Source: Zygnema cylindricum (Eukaryota > Streptophyta > Zygnematophyceae > Zygnematales > Zygnemataceae). Taken from it: a stretch of 47,377 nt of DNA. Location of the stretch: the NCBI GenBank assembly GCA_037447655.1, contig JBBHKE010001881.1, forward strand, positions 141,917-189,293. Reading direction: 5' to 3'. The first letter of the stretch is position 1. Each line of letters begins with the position of its first letter. Below, one piece after another: positions 10,173-21,118 of the stretch. The notes under the pieces were generated by a model, which did not search any database, was not told where the DNA came from, and saw only the letters and a program-made list of their open reading frames with translations. Position numbers and translations under genes: made by a program.

Positions 10173-11220
10173 TGAAACTCTGAGACCTCCATAAGTCCGC
10201 AGAGTGGACAGCTTCAAAAAAGCCTTTAGGATAACCCTGACCCCTTTGTGTTTCAGCAAAAATAACTGCAACCCTGGCAAACAATAACCTGACCAACTTC
10301 ACCCCTTTGAAGGCAAGACTCCCCTGAGTCGATAGCAAAAAGAATCTCTGAATTTGCTCCCTTGAGTAGTAAGTTATGGAGGGTCAAAGTTGACCTTTTG
10401 TACAGAAGCTCTCAGGGAGAGAGGGTCCTATCTCCTAATTTTTCTAAGTCCTATCTCTCTCACATACTCTATCTATTGATCTACGAAACCAATCAGATTA
10501 CAGTTTTGAACACAAAAGTACAGCTGCCGGTGTACTTTTTGTACGAACACTGTACAGCATGGCCTAAATGTCGACACGTGGTATGTCCGGATTCGCTTCG
10601 TAATCCTGGGAGATGGCGCGATCCAATGTAATTCCGCCACGTGGCATTCGATGTTGCGATGACCACAAACCGCAAAAATCTTTTTCCGTGATCTTGGCGT
10701 TAATTCCGGCCATCGGATTAAATTCATATTTAATCATAGCCGTAATAAATACATGCGCGATATTCGTTTCATTAGATAAATAAATGCGCAGTATTTGTTT
10801 TTTATCCGTACCTTAATCCGAACTTTTACATTACTGGATCTATGTATCCCGTAAACACTTACAATTAAATGAATTATCCTACCTGATAATGTACAATTAA
10901 TTATCAAACCATATAATACGTAACACTAGTTCTAGACTCAACAGTTAAAGCTACCGGCTACCGGCTGTCTGCCGGCCGGTAGGTACCAGGATCAAATCCT
11001 ATGGGGTACATACCTTTTATTAAAACCCCTAACTAATATATATTTCCCGTAAACCTCTGGATAGCCTAGGTAGCCATGGCTCTAGCTCCCTCTCCAATTT
11101 CTCAGTGACTACGACAAGTTTGAGAGTTGGAGAGAGAAGTTAGAGGTAGACTGCCTCGGCTTCTTTCTATATTTCTATTTAGACCTAGAAAATACTTAAA
11201 ATGGACCATTAATTTCTACA
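10173..11220 (-). repeat. copia A 3' LTR
   Basis: 1,048 bp, starting TGAAACTCTGAGACCTCC and ending TTAATTTCTACA on +. It carries a palindromic W-box pair (GGTCAAAGTTGACC, 10382-10395), a G-box-like CACGTG near 10574, CCACGTGGC near 10638, and the antisense tRNA-like/hairpin module annotated separately. Confidence 0.88.
10931..11157 (+). ncRNA. tRNA-like plus hairpin module in copia A 3' LTR
   Basis: Antisense to the element. A-box-like TAGACTCAACAG starts at 10933, the 8-bp arm CTACCGGC/GCCGGTAG lies between the boxes, and the B box GGATCAAATCC is at 10989-10999. TTTT at 11014-11017 could end a Pol III transcript. A hairpin follows at about 11067-11157: the stem CTCTAGCTCCCTCTCCAA pairs with TTGGAGAGAGAAGTTAGAG and the loop reads AGTGACTACGACAAGT. 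Transcription is not shown. Confidence 0.5.
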
Positions 11221-11237
11221 CTCCCTTTATTTTCTAG
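11221..11237 (-). promoter_or_regulatory. polypurine tract of copia A
   Basis: On - it reads CTAGAAAATAAAGGGAG, immediately upstream of the 3' LTR TGTAGAAATTAATGG. It would prime plus-strand DNA synthesis. Confidence 0.75.
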
Positions 11238-11911
11238 TCAATCTTTAATTTCAGACCACACTTCTCCCTACAGAAAATTAGCTTAGGGGAAGGCAAAGGT
11301 TTGGTCATCATATCTGCTACCATCTCACTATATGGTCGGTACTCTAAACTGATTATTTTGTTTTCTACTTTCTCTCTAACAAAGCTGAGTCTAATGTCCA
11401 TGTGTTTGGCTTTAAAATGATGTATAGGATTGGCAGAAATAGTGATCGTCGCCTGATTATCACAAAAAATTTTATGCACACCACTCTTAAGGTGACCAAG
11501 CTCTCCAAGCAAAGACTTGACCCACATCAATTCTTTTACAGCAGAGCAAGAGGCCATATACTCAGCCTCCATGGTGGACTGAGCAATAACCTTTTGTTGT
11601 TTGCTACTCCAACAACAAGCCCCATCACCCACATATAATACATATCCAGAAGTACATCTCCTCATCGGAGCATCACCATAACTGGCATCACTCGAAGTAG
11701 CGATGTTAGTATTCTCCCCACCCAAATGCAACCATAGATCCCTAGTTCCTATCAAATATCTAAAGACACTCTTAGGTGCCTCCCAATCCTTCTTAGTGTG
11801 AGCATTTAGACTTCTACTCAGCACTCTTAGAGCTGCAGCTAAATCCGGCCGGGTACAATTCATAAAATAGATTAGGCTTCCCACTACTTGCCTGTAAGGA
11901 ATAGTCTGCAT
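11234..11911 (-). CDS. copia A RNase H domain
   Basis: An open frame of 225 residues. It shows the copia RNase H landmarks FMNCTRPDLAAALRVLSRSL, GYVLYVGDGACCWSSKQQKV, AQSTMEAEYMA and FCDNQATI, and the terminal HMDIRLSFVREKV...ADMMTKPLPSPK. It degrades the RNA strand during reverse transcription. In the intact element it would be fused to RT; here a stop at 11939 and another just below separate them. Some 13 codons after it the polypurine tract begins. Confidence 0.85.
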   Translation of the reverse strand: MQTIPYRQVVGSLIYFMNCTRPDLAAALRVLSRSLNAHTKKDWEAPKSVFRYLIGTRDLWLHLGGENTNIATSSDASYGDAPMRRCTSGYVLYVGDGACCWSSKQQKVIAQSTMEAEYMASCSAVKELMWVKSLLGELGHLKSGVHKIFCDNQATITISANPIHHFKAKHMDIRLSFVREKVENKIISLEYRPYSEMVADMMTKPLPSPKLIFCREKCGLKLKID

Positions 11912-11938
11912 AAATTTTTATTCTTCAGGACTTAATTC

Positions 11939-13462
11939 CTAATCTAAGACTATGACTCCTTCTTCCTCACTCCCCTCACTTCCCTTCTTTAACTCTATTG
12001 GAGTTGTACAACTATTGGTTTTATCGATTTGAAATTTTTCAAGCATGTTCCCTATTGCTTCTTTTTGAGTCAATCTTATAATTTTTCTTTTTCGGTCTCT
12101 CTCTACTTGAATTCCCAAAATATAGTTTGCTTCTTCCATATCCATCATTTCAAATCTCCCCTTAAGATCGGTTTTCAGTTTATTAATTTTTTCCATTGAT
12201 TTACTTAAAACAAGCAAATCATCAACATAAATTGCAATAAATATAAAACCTTCCTCATCTTCGAAAACATATATTGAGTGATCTGATCTGACCCGGATAT
12301 ATCCCAGACCGGTAAGAAACTCATCAAGCTTCTTATTCCACTGTCGAGGCGCCTGTTTCAAACCATAAAGAGATTTAATCAGTCGGCATACCTTACTCTC
12401 CTCTCCTTCCTCCACAAACCCTTTGGGTTGTCGCATGAATATCACCTCTTCCAATTCTCCATGCAAAAAAGTTGTCTTGAAGTCCATCTGGTGCACTTCT
12501 ATGTCTTTCGCTGTTGCCAGGCTGAGAAGTATGCGGACGGAGGGAAATCTGACCACCGGGGCAAAGGTTTCCTCGTAGTCAATTCCCTCATTTTCTGTAA
12601 ATCCCTTTGCCACTAATCGGGCCTTGTAGCGCTCGATTGTGTTATTTGGGTTAAGTTTTAATTTGAAATTCCACTTACAACCGATTGGTTTTCGGTTAGG
12701 TGGACAATCCACCAGCTCCCAAGTATCGGCTGCCATAATTGAGGCCATCTCCTCATTGATGGCTGTCTTCCACCGATTTCTTTCTTGACAAGTCATCGCC
12801 TCTCCATAAGTTTGAGGTTCATCTTGATGAGATAGTTTAGTTACCTTGGTATTAACCTTTTTTTCTTGCAGTATTTTGCTACTTCTCCTTCCCCCTTCAA
12901 AATCTGAGGCCGAAATAGATGGTTCTCGTGGATTCTTTCGAACAAACTCGGCTTCTCCCCTATCCCTTGATTCCGAATCAATTTCCACCACGTCTTTCAC
13001 TTCGGGTAGAGTTGTCACTAAAGTTTCCACAGCCGAGTCCTTTTCGGTCTGATTTGTACCTGCAAGAATGTCATCTTCTCTAAAACATGGATAGTTAGGA
13101 AGCTCAAAATCATCGGAATTTTCTGACTCAAATCTGATTTTTATTGACTTTGTATATTTGAAGGGATCCACAGACTTTCCTTTATCCAAAACTACTAGAT
13201 GCTTTACTAAGATTATATCTTCCATTTTTAGATCATAAACTATATATCCTTTAACATCCTCATCATATCCTAATAAGTATCCCGGTTTTCCTTTAGGATC
13301 TAGCTTCCAATTAGACCGATCTGTATCTAGACTGAATGCTTCACTGCCGAAAACCTTTAAGTGAGATATGTCTGGTTTCCGGCCTCTCCATCTCTCATAA
13401 GGTGTTTGATCTTTTATAGCTGAAGTGTGAACTCTATTTTTGAGGTAATTAGCACAATTCAT
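11939..13462 (-). CDS. copia A integrase C-terminal region and reverse transcriptase
   Basis: 507 residues, uninterrupted. The first 120 (MNCANYLKNRVHTSAIKDQT, PYERWRGRKPDISHLKVFGS, GYDEDVKGYIVYDL) are the integrase C-terminal GKGY-type region. After an acidic spacer the RT starts at CKWNFKLKLNPNNTIERYKA; VHQMDFKTTFLHGE holds the first catalytic Asp, SLYGLKQAPRQWNKKLDEFL is the usual block and IYVDDLLVLSKS the catalytic YVDD. This is the best preserved RT on - in the window. It is part of a larger polyprotein and not a gene with its own promoter. Confidence 0.85.
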   Translation of the reverse strand: MNCANYLKNRVHTSAIKDQTPYERWRGRKPDISHLKVFGSEAFSLDTDRSNWKLDPKGKPGYLLGYDEDVKGYIVYDLKMEDIILVKHLVVLDKGKSVDPFKYTKSIKIRFESENSDDFELPNYPCFREDDILAGTNQTEKDSAVETLVTTLPEVKDVVEIDSESRDRGEAEFVRKNPREPSISASDFEGGRRSSKILQEKKVNTKVTKLSHQDEPQTYGEAMTCQERNRWKTAINEEMASIMAADTWELVDCPPNRKPIGCKWNFKLKLNPNNTIERYKARLVAKGFTENEGIDYEETFAPVVRFPSVRILLSLATAKDIEVHQMDFKTTFLHGELEEVIFMRQPKGFVEEGEESKVCRLIKSLYGLKQAPRQWNKKLDEFLTGLGYIRVRSDHSIYVFEDEEGFIFIAIYVDDLLVLSKSMEKINKLKTDLKGRFEMMDMEEANYILGIQVERDRKRKIIRLTQKEAIGNMLEKFQIDKTNSCTTPIELKKGSEGSEEEGVIVLD

Positions 13463-13471
13463 TGCTTTAGC

Positions 13472-14316
13472 CTAAAACCTTTTTCCTATCTTTTTATCTA
13501 ACAACATACTTCTAGCACTATCACTTATTGGTCTATTTAACCTTTCAACTACCCCATTCTGTTCCAAGTTTTCTGGAACTGTCTTTTGGTGTTGGACTCC
13601 ATCTTCCCTCAGAAAATCCTCAAACTGGTTAGAAGTATACTCTCCACCATTCTCACTCCTTATTCTCTTGATTGGAGTTTCATGGAGTTTTTCGCTCCAT
13701 GCTTTATATTGTCTAAAACAATCCTGAGCTTCAGACTTGTTTTTCAAAAAATACACCCGGGAATACCGAGACCAATCATCAGTGATAATCATCATAAATC
13801 TCTTCCCCCCCCCGGTGAGGGCACTTTAGCTGGTCCCCAAATATCTGTGTGTACTAGATCTAAAATTTTTTCTCCATTATAGGTGGTTGTTTTAGGAAAG
13901 GGTAATCAATGTGCTTTACCTTGAGCACATCCACTACAATCACTTATATTATCACTTTCAATGAACTAAATTCCTTCCACCACTCCCATCTTTTTCATCT
14001 CTCTTAACTTGTCTAGATTCACATGCCCAAGCCTCTTATGCCACATCATAATATCATGAACACCAACATAATAAAGTTTCTTCTTTTCATTAATTAAAAC
14101 CAGCCTAAACATCCCATGGCTACCTTTCTCAGCAATGAAATAGACATCCTCCTCAAAACTAGCAATAAAGACTCCTTCCCTAGTGCTAGTAAAAAAACCC
14201 TTATCATCTAATACGGATGTAGAGATGAGGTTTTTGTTCAGCTCCGGAATAAACAATACATCAGAGAATGTTACTATGGATATCTTTCCTTCTATTAACA
14301 CTTTCGAATCTACCAA
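13472..14316 (-). pseudogene. copia A integrase, broken
   Basis: The pre-integrase block WHKRLGHVNLDKLREM, a zinc ligand pair CSGCAQGKAH and the core ITDDWSRYSRVYF are present. The second catalytic position reads SENGGEY where copia integrases have SDNGGEY, and the third is NGVVERLN with Glu retained. Stops occur at VVEGI*FIE and KAH*LPF. A C-run at 13806-13815 shifts the frame between VPSPG and MMIITDDW. Confidence 0.8.
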
Positions 14317-14355
14317 TCCTACAAGAGTAGTGGTGACTATCCTCCCATCTCCGTA

Positions 14356-15594
14356 CTATATCTCTACGGTGGGAATATTTCTTATCTTAGTGAACAAGTG
14401 CCTATCATTACACATGTGCATGGAGGCACCTGAATCTACAATCCAGCCTGCTTCACCTTTCAATCCACCGTAAGCACATTTCTGCCTTCGTGGAATTTCG
14501 ACCTCGTTTTTCGCCTCTAACTCCTCATCTAAAAAGAGCTCATCGTCCTCGTCCTCGAATTCCGCCTCATGTATTCGTGTCACAAGGGCCTTTTTCTTTC
14601 CTCTCAAGGTACCACCGGTCTGCCCCTCTTTTAACCGAAGCTTGGTTAGCTTGGTGCACTCTGTCATATAGTGCCCAGGTTTCTTACAAAAATGGCATAA
14701 ACCTTTGGGAGCCCTTGGTCCGAACTCGTCGGTCTGATTTTTTTGCTCCCTTCCCCCATAGTTTCCTATCGGTTTCCGAGAATCCTTGTTCCTCCAATCG
14801 GTCGCAGTTGCCAAGGCTTGGCCACTCTTTCCTCCCCTTCGGATCTCAATCGTATTCTTCCGATCGAGAATCATTCCTACCAGAGGGTTCCATATCCACC
14901 TTGAGTCCGGCAAGTCCTGCACACAGTTGACTATATTCTCGAACTTATCAGGTAACTTCATTAGTAAATAGTTAACCTTTTCTTTTTCACTAAAATCTTT
15001 TCCCGCACTCTAAAGCTCCATGAAGAGTGTAGCAAGCTCATTACAAAAATCCAACATCTTCCCCCCTTTGTATAGATACTCCTCAACTTTCTGATCAGCC
15101 AACTGTTGTTGCTGAATTGTACCACTTCGGTACATCTCAATGAGAGCCATCCAAAGATCCGATGCCCTTTCTACCGGCAAATGAGGACATGCAAGTCCTT
15201 CAGTAAGATGGCGTAGGATAAAGTGCTTTGCCGCCATATTGTTGAAGTTCCAGGTTTTAGTATCATTCTCCTCGTTCCTCGGAATAGGTGACATGAATGC
15301 CGAAGCTGTTGCTATTGGTGTGGTTGCCTCCTTCTCCTTTCCTTTATCCACTACCTATCCTTCTTTTGTTTCCTCTGTTGAAGGTGGATCCTCTTTCCTG
15401 GTGAATCTGCTTCCTCCAAACCCTGGAAGAATTCTAAGACTTGATGGACGCCTCTGCCGTCCACTCACTATCCCCCAAAACCTTTTTTCGCATAGAGCTC
15501 CTATCATCATACTTTCCCATTATATGAAGCCAGTTCCATTAAAGATTGGTACCCTAGAGTGTGGGCCTATAACCTGAAACTTTGAGACCTCCAT
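14356..15594 (-). pseudogene. copia A gag and protease, broken
   Basis: The ATG at 15594-15592 lies inside the 5' LTR and reads MEVSKFQVIGPHSRVPIF across the primer binding site. Gag continues NMAAKHFILRHLTEGLACPH and YKGGKMLDFCNELATLFMEL. The zinc knuckle is CHFCKKPGHYMTEC. The protease motif is WIVDSGASMHMC. Stops fall at GFI*WES, KEG*VVD and MEL*SAG, and after IPTVEI; all are in one frame, so the ancestral reading was a single polyprotein. Confidence 0.8.
15559..15574 (-). promoter_or_regulatory. primer binding site of copia A
   Basis: Directly after the 5' LTR, - reads GGTTATAGGCCCAC. Apart from one base it is complementary to the anticodon arm of plant initiator tRNA-Met (GTGGGCCCATAACC). 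Confidence 0.65.
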
Positions 15595-16592
15595 AGGTCC
15601 TCAGAGTGGACAGCTTCCAAGAACCATCTAAGATAACCCTGACCCCTTTGTGTTTCAGCAAAAATAACTGTCACCCTGGCAGAAAATAACCCTGACCAAC
15701 TTTACCATTGTGAAGGCAAGACTCTTCCGAGTCGATAGCAAAAAGAATCTCTGAATTTGCTCCCTTGAGCAGTAAGTTATGGAGGGTCAAAGTTGACCTT
15801 TTGTACGGAAGCTCTCTGGGAGAGAGAGTCCTATCTCCTAATTTTTCTAAGTCCTATCTCTCTCACAAACTCTATCTACTGATGTACGGAACCAATAAGA
15901 TTACAGTTCCGTACACAAAAGTACAGCTGCCGGTGTACTTTGTATACGAACACTGTACGACATGGCCTAAATGTCGACACGTGGTATTATCGGATTCGCT
16001 CCTGTAATCCTCGGAGATGGCGCGATCCAATGTACCACATACCGCCGAAATCCTCTTCCGCGATCTCGACGTTAATTCCGCCCGTCCGATTAAATTCATA
16101 TTTAATTGTAGCCGTAATAAATACATGCGATATATTCGTTTTATTAAATAATTAAATGCGCGGTATTGGTTTCTTATCAGTACCTTAATCCGTACTTTTA
16201 CATTACTGGATCTATGTATCCCGTAAACAGTTACAGTTAAATGAATTATCCTACCTGATAATGTACAATTAACTATCAAACCACATAATACGTAACACTA
16301 GTTCTAGACTTAACGGTTAAGGCTAACGGCTACCGGCTGTCTGCCGGCCGGTAGGTACCAGGATCAAATCTTGTGGGGTACGTACCTTTTATTAAAACCC
16401 CTAACTAATATATATTTCCCGTAAACCTCTGGATAGCCTAGGTAGCCATGGCTCTAGCTCCCTCTCCAATTTCTCAGTAACTGCGACAAGTTTGAGAGTT
16501 GGAGAGAGAACTTAGAGGTAGACTGCCTCGGCTTCTTTCTATATATCTATTTAGACCTAGAAAATACTTAAAATGGACCATTAATTTCTACA
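15575..16592 (-). repeat. copia A 5' LTR
   Basis: 1,018 bp, the partner of 10173-11220, highly similar with scattered differences and short indels. It has a W-box palindrome at 15785-15798. The last 20 bp on - contain the gag start codon. Confidence 0.88.
16300..16530 (+). ncRNA. tRNA-like plus hairpin module in copia A 5' LTR
   Basis: A-box-like TAGACTTAACGG starts at 16305 and is followed by TTAAGG, as in a tRNA D arm. The B box GGATCAAATCT is at 16361-16371 and TTTT at 16387-16390. The hairpin at 16441-16530 has stem CTCTAGCTCCCTCTCCAA against TTGGAGAGAGAACTTAGAG, and loop CAGTAACTGCGACAAGT. Antisense to the element. Confidence 0.5.
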
Positions 16593-18159
16593 AATGCCGA
16601 TGGACTTAGTCAGAATCTCGATCCCTCCACCATGGACTCTATCGGGGCTCGCCATGATGAGGACCCTGAAGTCAGTCTGGGACTCATCTGAGAATCCTCG
16701 GCTTTTATCTGGCTTCCCCAATCTAGGGGGAAATTATCAACCTTTTCGGCCGACATGGAGGGGCAAGTGCCCATAGGGGCTTTTATCTGGCTTCCCCAAT
16801 CTAGGGGGAAATTATCAACCTTTTCGGCCAACATGGAGGGGCAAGCGCCCATAGGGGCCGGTCAGAAAGATATCTGGAACGACCTTGATGCTCTCCAACC
16901 TATCCAGTAGGGGTCGCCTCTTCCCCACCTGACTGAAATCTAATTATCCCGAGTGGTGACCCATATAGCTGTGTATGACTGGGACAGAGGCGTTCTCCTC
17001 CGGAAATGGTGAGACGGCACGAGGAAAGTGGTTCCTCCCCCCTCTGACCGAGAAACTCTGATTTCCAATCTCCATCAGCAATGTGGGCACTTCGGGCAAA
17101 AGCAGACCACTTCCCTTGTCGCGGGCTCTTATTGGTGGCACGGGTTGCTGACCCAAGTCAACAGAATTGTGCAGACTTGCTCCTCCTGCGATCAAATTAA
17201 GGCAGCCTTTGACAAGAAAGGCAAAACTGAACTTCATTTGCTTCCAATCCGCGAGATGTTTTATCGGTGGTCTTTAGATCTTTTGGGACCTCTTCCGACC
17301 AGCAAGCGGGGGAACTGCTTCGTGCTGGTCATGATATAACATTTTTCCTAGTGGATCGAATTGGTGGTTTTGCGTTAGAAGGAGTCGAAGGCAATTGCAG
17401 ATGCCTTTTTGCAAAGGGTTTTAGCCCAATTCGAGGCGCTTGCAGAAGTTCTAACTGACCAAGACACCGAATTTGCAGGATAACCTCTTGGAAAAATGCC
17501 TTGTCGACCATCGGCTGACTAGCCGTGACCACCCGGAAGCCGACGGTTTGGCCGAAAGGTGCGTACAGACAGTGAAGAGGTCACTACGAAAATATGCAGT
17601 TGAAGAGGATTTGGGGGAGTGAGAAAGGAGGGTCTGTGGATTGCTATGGGTTACAGATTCAGTAGGCATGCTTCTCTCCACTCCTATAGTCCTTAATTCC
17701 TTTTATTTCGACGGCATCCCATCCTTCCCGGGGCTGCATCGGTCGTAGCGGTGGTCCTCCTGGAGATGGATGACAAGGGAACAGTCGAAAAATTGATCTT
17801 CGACAGAGCCAAGATATTTCACCAAGAGATGCCTCTCGCCATGGGAAATTTGCATGCGGCTCAACACCGAGATCAGTTGTGGTATTCTCAGTGCCGGAGC
17901 GCAAATTATGTGCCACGTCAGCGACGATTTATGCCGGGGGACTTTTTATATAGGATGCATTAGAAGAAGGACACCCTGGATATTTCTGCAGGGCGCGTGA
18001 TTTTGAAAGTGGTAGAAGTTTCCAATAAACGGGTTTTTACATTGGAGGGAAAGGATTGACGAACAATTAAAGAGAACCAGATCAATGTGCCCCCTTGCCA
18101 TCTTCGGGGACCGAAGGACGAACCCACTTTCCACTTAACTTACTTTGCCGATCCTCCTT
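16593..18159 (+). pseudogene. Ty3/gypsy G: integrase, broken
   Basis: It continues NADGLSQNLDPS from 10172. The integrase zinc-binding region reads NLHQQCGHFGQKQTTSLVAG, GSYWWHGLLTQVNRIVQTCS and SCDQIKAAFDKKG. The core begins FYRWSLDLLGPLPTSKRGNC. It is then frameshifted and stopped many times (EVLTDQDTEF, DHPEADGLAERCVQTVKRSL). The tail MPLAMGNLHAAQHRDQLWYS and AGRVILKVVEVSNKRVFTLE leads to a PHD finger split by copia B at 18159. Its remainder is at 34080. Confidence 0.8.
16701..16856. repeat. 78-bp tandem duplication in gypsy G
   Basis: Two copies (16701-16778 and 16779-16856) beginning GCTTTTATCTGGCTTCCCCA differ at only two positions (CCGACAT/CCAACAT and AGTGCCC/AGCGCCC). The duplication is younger than most mutations in the surrounding pseudogene. 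Confidence 0.85.
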
Positions 18160-18234
18160 TGTTGAAATAAATAAATTTCTAGAGTATTTTCTAGGTGTAA
18201 ATATGTTGGTATAAAAGAAAAAGAAAAGTACGGA

Positions 18235-18450
18235 CAGCCTGCCTCCACCTCCTCTCTCTAGCCCCCATACTTGTTGTAGTCACTGAAAGATAGAGAGGGT
18301 GGTTGAACCATGGCTGCCTTAGTTCAACAGGCAGTTATTTTTAGTAGGTTACTAAACAGAGACTTGACGGACCTAGGACTTGATCCCGGTACCTGCCGTG
18401 CGTCAGGTTAGCCAGTAGCTGTCAGCTTTATCCTATTAGACAAGGACCAA
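18235..18450 (-). ncRNA. tRNA-like plus hairpin module in copia B 5' LTR
   Basis: Read on -, A-box-like TTGTCTAATAGG (about 18431-18443), GATAAAGC, then B box GGATCAAGTCC (18376-18386). The hairpin at 18235-18320 has CCACCCTCTCTATC facing TAGAGAGAGGAGGTGG. The loop reads CAGTGACTACAACAAGT. Antisense to B, as in the other families. Confidence 0.5.
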
Positions 18451-19117
18451 TGCTAAATGTTATAGAGTATGATAAATATATATTTATTTAGGAGTGAACG
18501 AATTCATTTAACTGTATACAGCATGCATAGATACAATTCTGTAAAAATACGAAGTACGATACTATTTCGAAACGGATACCACGCATTTTGTTGCGACACA
18601 AAAATGAATATTACACAAGTATTTATAACGGTTGAGATTGCGTGTGGTTCATATCCAACGGCGCACATCATCACCGGGATTTCGGAATGGTCACTTTGGC
18701 ATTTAGTGACGTGGCATGACCTGGCGCCACGTGGAGAGATAACATTTGGTTGCGGGAATTCTGAGGAACGTACTGACGAGTGAAAAGTGGACACGCGTCT
18801 GCTTAATAGCCTTGTCGTACATAGGACGTACAAAAGGTACACCAGCAGTAGTCCTTTTTGGTACAGTACAGTATTCTGATTGGTCCGTACTGCAGTATAT
18901 AGGAGTTATTTAAGGGAATCATGACTTAGAAAATTTTGGTAGGCATTCACCTCTCTTTTTGAGAGTTTTTACAAATTGGCATTTTTACAACCTCATAACT
19001 TATCGCCTGGTTGGGCGTTTTCAGAGATTCTTTTTCCTACAAACTCAAAGGAGTCCACGCTGCATAGGGGTGCTGTCATATTGTCTGCTTCTCTGCTAGG
19101 GTAGCAGTCGTTTTCAT

Positions 19118-19686
19118 TGAAAGGATCGTTAAAAAAACTCTAAGCTCACTAACAAACACTTATAGCAGCAGAAGCATTCAGACTGTAAAACATCACATCA
19201 ACATTGAAGAGACATTTCAGAAAATTCTCACATAAATAAAAAACTGAAATTACAATTTCTTCTCTATCTCTTCTATTACTCCATATAATCCTCCAATTTC
19301 TCATTGATTGATTAACACATAGTCATGGTGTCCCTTTAAATACAATACCAGCCATGGCGTGACACGTGTGAGCGTGCGCCGCCAAGAAGCCTCCAAAAAT
19401 CTGCCACAGATTAAGCTAGAATACTCTAAATTTCACTAAAGGCTGAAACATAGCAAAACGACAAGCTAAGACGAAAGTACTAGACAAATTTAAAAGTACT
19501 ATCGTACTAAATTAGACGTACGCAAATCTAGACGCGAAACGAAACAACAAATAGATTTCGCTAACAACTAGAACTTTATCTAAATACACGTAACTGTACT
19601 TTCGGTACATTCTAGAAAGTATAGTTTTTCTTTCGCGAAATCAAACTGATTCCGCGTGCGTACGATTCTCTCAATGAATTGTAACA
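19118..19686 (-). repeat. copia C 3' LTR
   Basis: 569 bp, ending TTGTAACA on +. The polypurine tract on - is AAGAGGGGGAA (19687-19697). Confidence 0.85.
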
Positions 19687-19710
19687 TTCCCCCTCTTCAT
19701 TGAAGAATCG

Positions 19711-20466
19711 TCAAATCCCACTAGAACCAAAATAAACTCCTAAACTCACGGCCGATTCTTTCAATATCGTCGCCGCCTTAGTAAGCATATTGGCAGCTTC
19801 CTCAAGTGTCGAAACATACAAAAATTCCACTTCTTTAGCCGCAACCAAATCTCGTACAAAATGCCATTGAATCCGTATATGTTTAGTGCGTTTGTGAAAA
19901 ACGGGATTTTTCACAAGTGCCATCGAACTCATACTATCCGTAAAAATTTGTAAGCATCCTATCGAAAATCCAAGTTCGCTTAACATTTCTTTTATCCATA
20001 TAGATGCTTTGTTTGCGTGGCACGCCGCCATATACTCGGCCTCTGTTGAACTTAGTGCCACGGTTGGTTGCAGACGCAAACTCCACGAAATCGCCGCTCC
20101 ACCAAACACAAACGCATATCCGGACGTTGATTTTCCCAAATCAAAATCTCCTCCCCAATCGGCGTCGCAATATCCGACGCATTCCAACAATTCTCTTTTA
20201 GATTTGAATACAAGACCGATATCCATAGTTCCCGCCAAGTATCGAAATATATGCTTGACGGCTTCCGAATGTGATTTTTTTGGCGCTTGGCAATATCGAC
20301 TTACAATTGAAACGGCGGCCGAAATATCGGGCCGCGTACCAACACTTAGGTACATTAAAATTCCAATCGCTTCGCGGTACGGTACGTCTATCGTCACTTT
20401 TTCTTCAAACTTTCGCAATTGACTTTTTACATCCATAGGCGTCAAAATTGGTTTTGCGTCAAGCAT
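19711..20466 (-). CDS. copia C RNase H domain
   Basis: 251 residues, open. Landmarks are PYREAIGILMYLSVGTRPDI, GYCDADWGGDFDLGKSTSGY, ALSSTEAEYMAACHANKASI, FTDSMSSMALVKNPVFHKRT and KHIRIQWHFVRDLVAAKEVE. This is the more typical plant copia RNase H (CDADW, SSTEAEY, LTKA). A stop separates it from the RT. Confidence 0.85.
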   Translation of the reverse strand: MLDAKPILTPMDVKSQLRKFEEKVTIDVPYREAIGILMYLSVGTRPDISAAVSIVSRYCQAPKKSHSEAVKHIFRYLAGTMDIGLVFKSKRELLECVGYCDADWGGDFDLGKSTSGYAFVFGGAAISWSLRLQPTVALSSTEAEYMAACHANKASIWIKEMLSELGFSIGCLQIFTDSMSSMALVKNPVFHKRTKHIRIQWHFVRDLVAAKEVEFLYVSTLEEAANMLTKAATILKESAVSLGVYFGSSGI

Positions 20467-20488
20467 AGAAAATCGAGTTAATACCTCT

Positions 20489-21118
20489 TTACAATATTGT
20501 GCTTAACTTTATATCACCATTCTCATGACGAATCACTTCAATTCCCAAAATATATTTTACTTCGCCAAGATCTGTGACTTTGAAATGTCGTCGTAAGTAC
20601 ACTTTGAATTCGCGTATACGTTCCAAACTATCCGACGTCATCAAGAAATTATCAACGTAAACCGAAAATATAATTTGATCTTTTCCTTGTCCTTTCACGT
20701 ACACTCTAGAATCCAAAATCGTACGTTTGAAACCAAAGTCCAAAAGAACTTTGTGTAGGCGTAGATACCAAGTGCGAGGCGCTTGCTTCAACCCGTAGAG
20801 CGATTTGCGAAGACGCCATACTATTCCTTCTCGTGAGGTCACACCTTCTGGTATCTTCATGTAAACCTCTTCTTCTAACTCTCCATTCAAAATCGCGGTC
20901 TCCATGTCTATTTGATGAACGTGTTTCTTCCTTGCAGCGGCAATCGCCATAATCATCCTTAGAGAGTCGAATTTCACAACGGGAGATTATGTCTCCGTAT
21001 AATCTACCCCCTCTCTTTGCTGAAATCCTTTACAAACAAGTCTAGCCTTATATTTTACTGCTTCACCCGATGCACCACTTTTAGTTTTGAAGACCCATTT
21101 CGCGTCAATCGCTTTTTT
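20489..21118 (-). pseudogene. copia C reverse transcriptase, broken
   Basis: KFDSLRMIMAIAAARKKHVH, QIDMETAILNGELEEEVYM and RLRKSLYGLKQAPRTWYLRL are RT blocks. The catalytic motif reads YVDNFLMTSDS, with Asn in place of the second Asp of YVDD. A stop lies near 20980 and an A-run (21112-21121) shifts the frame at the RT start. Confidence 0.8.

Larger units (their letters stand above)
10173..16592 (-). mobile_element. copia element A, full length, inserted in gypsy G
   Basis: A Ty1/copia element on -, 6.4 kb, with LTRs 10173-11220 and 15575-16592 (both TG...CA). The flanks are AATGT (10168-10172) and AATGC (16593-16597). Joining the gypsy across one copy restores the reading GNADGLSQNLDPS, so the boundaries are secure. 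Domain order is gag, protease, integrase, RT, RNase H, as in copia. The polyprotein has several in-frame stops and a frameshift at a C-run near 13806, so the copy is dead. RT and RNase H remain as long open frames. Confidence 0.9.

Noticed and set aside
10931-11006. Functional tRNA gene in the LTRs
   Set aside because: Boxes and some arms are present, but acceptor stem and anticodon loop are not canonical; called tRNA-like only.
14490-14930. 146-residue frame on + inside copia A
   Set aside because: Antisense of gag zinc-knuckle region; no independent support.
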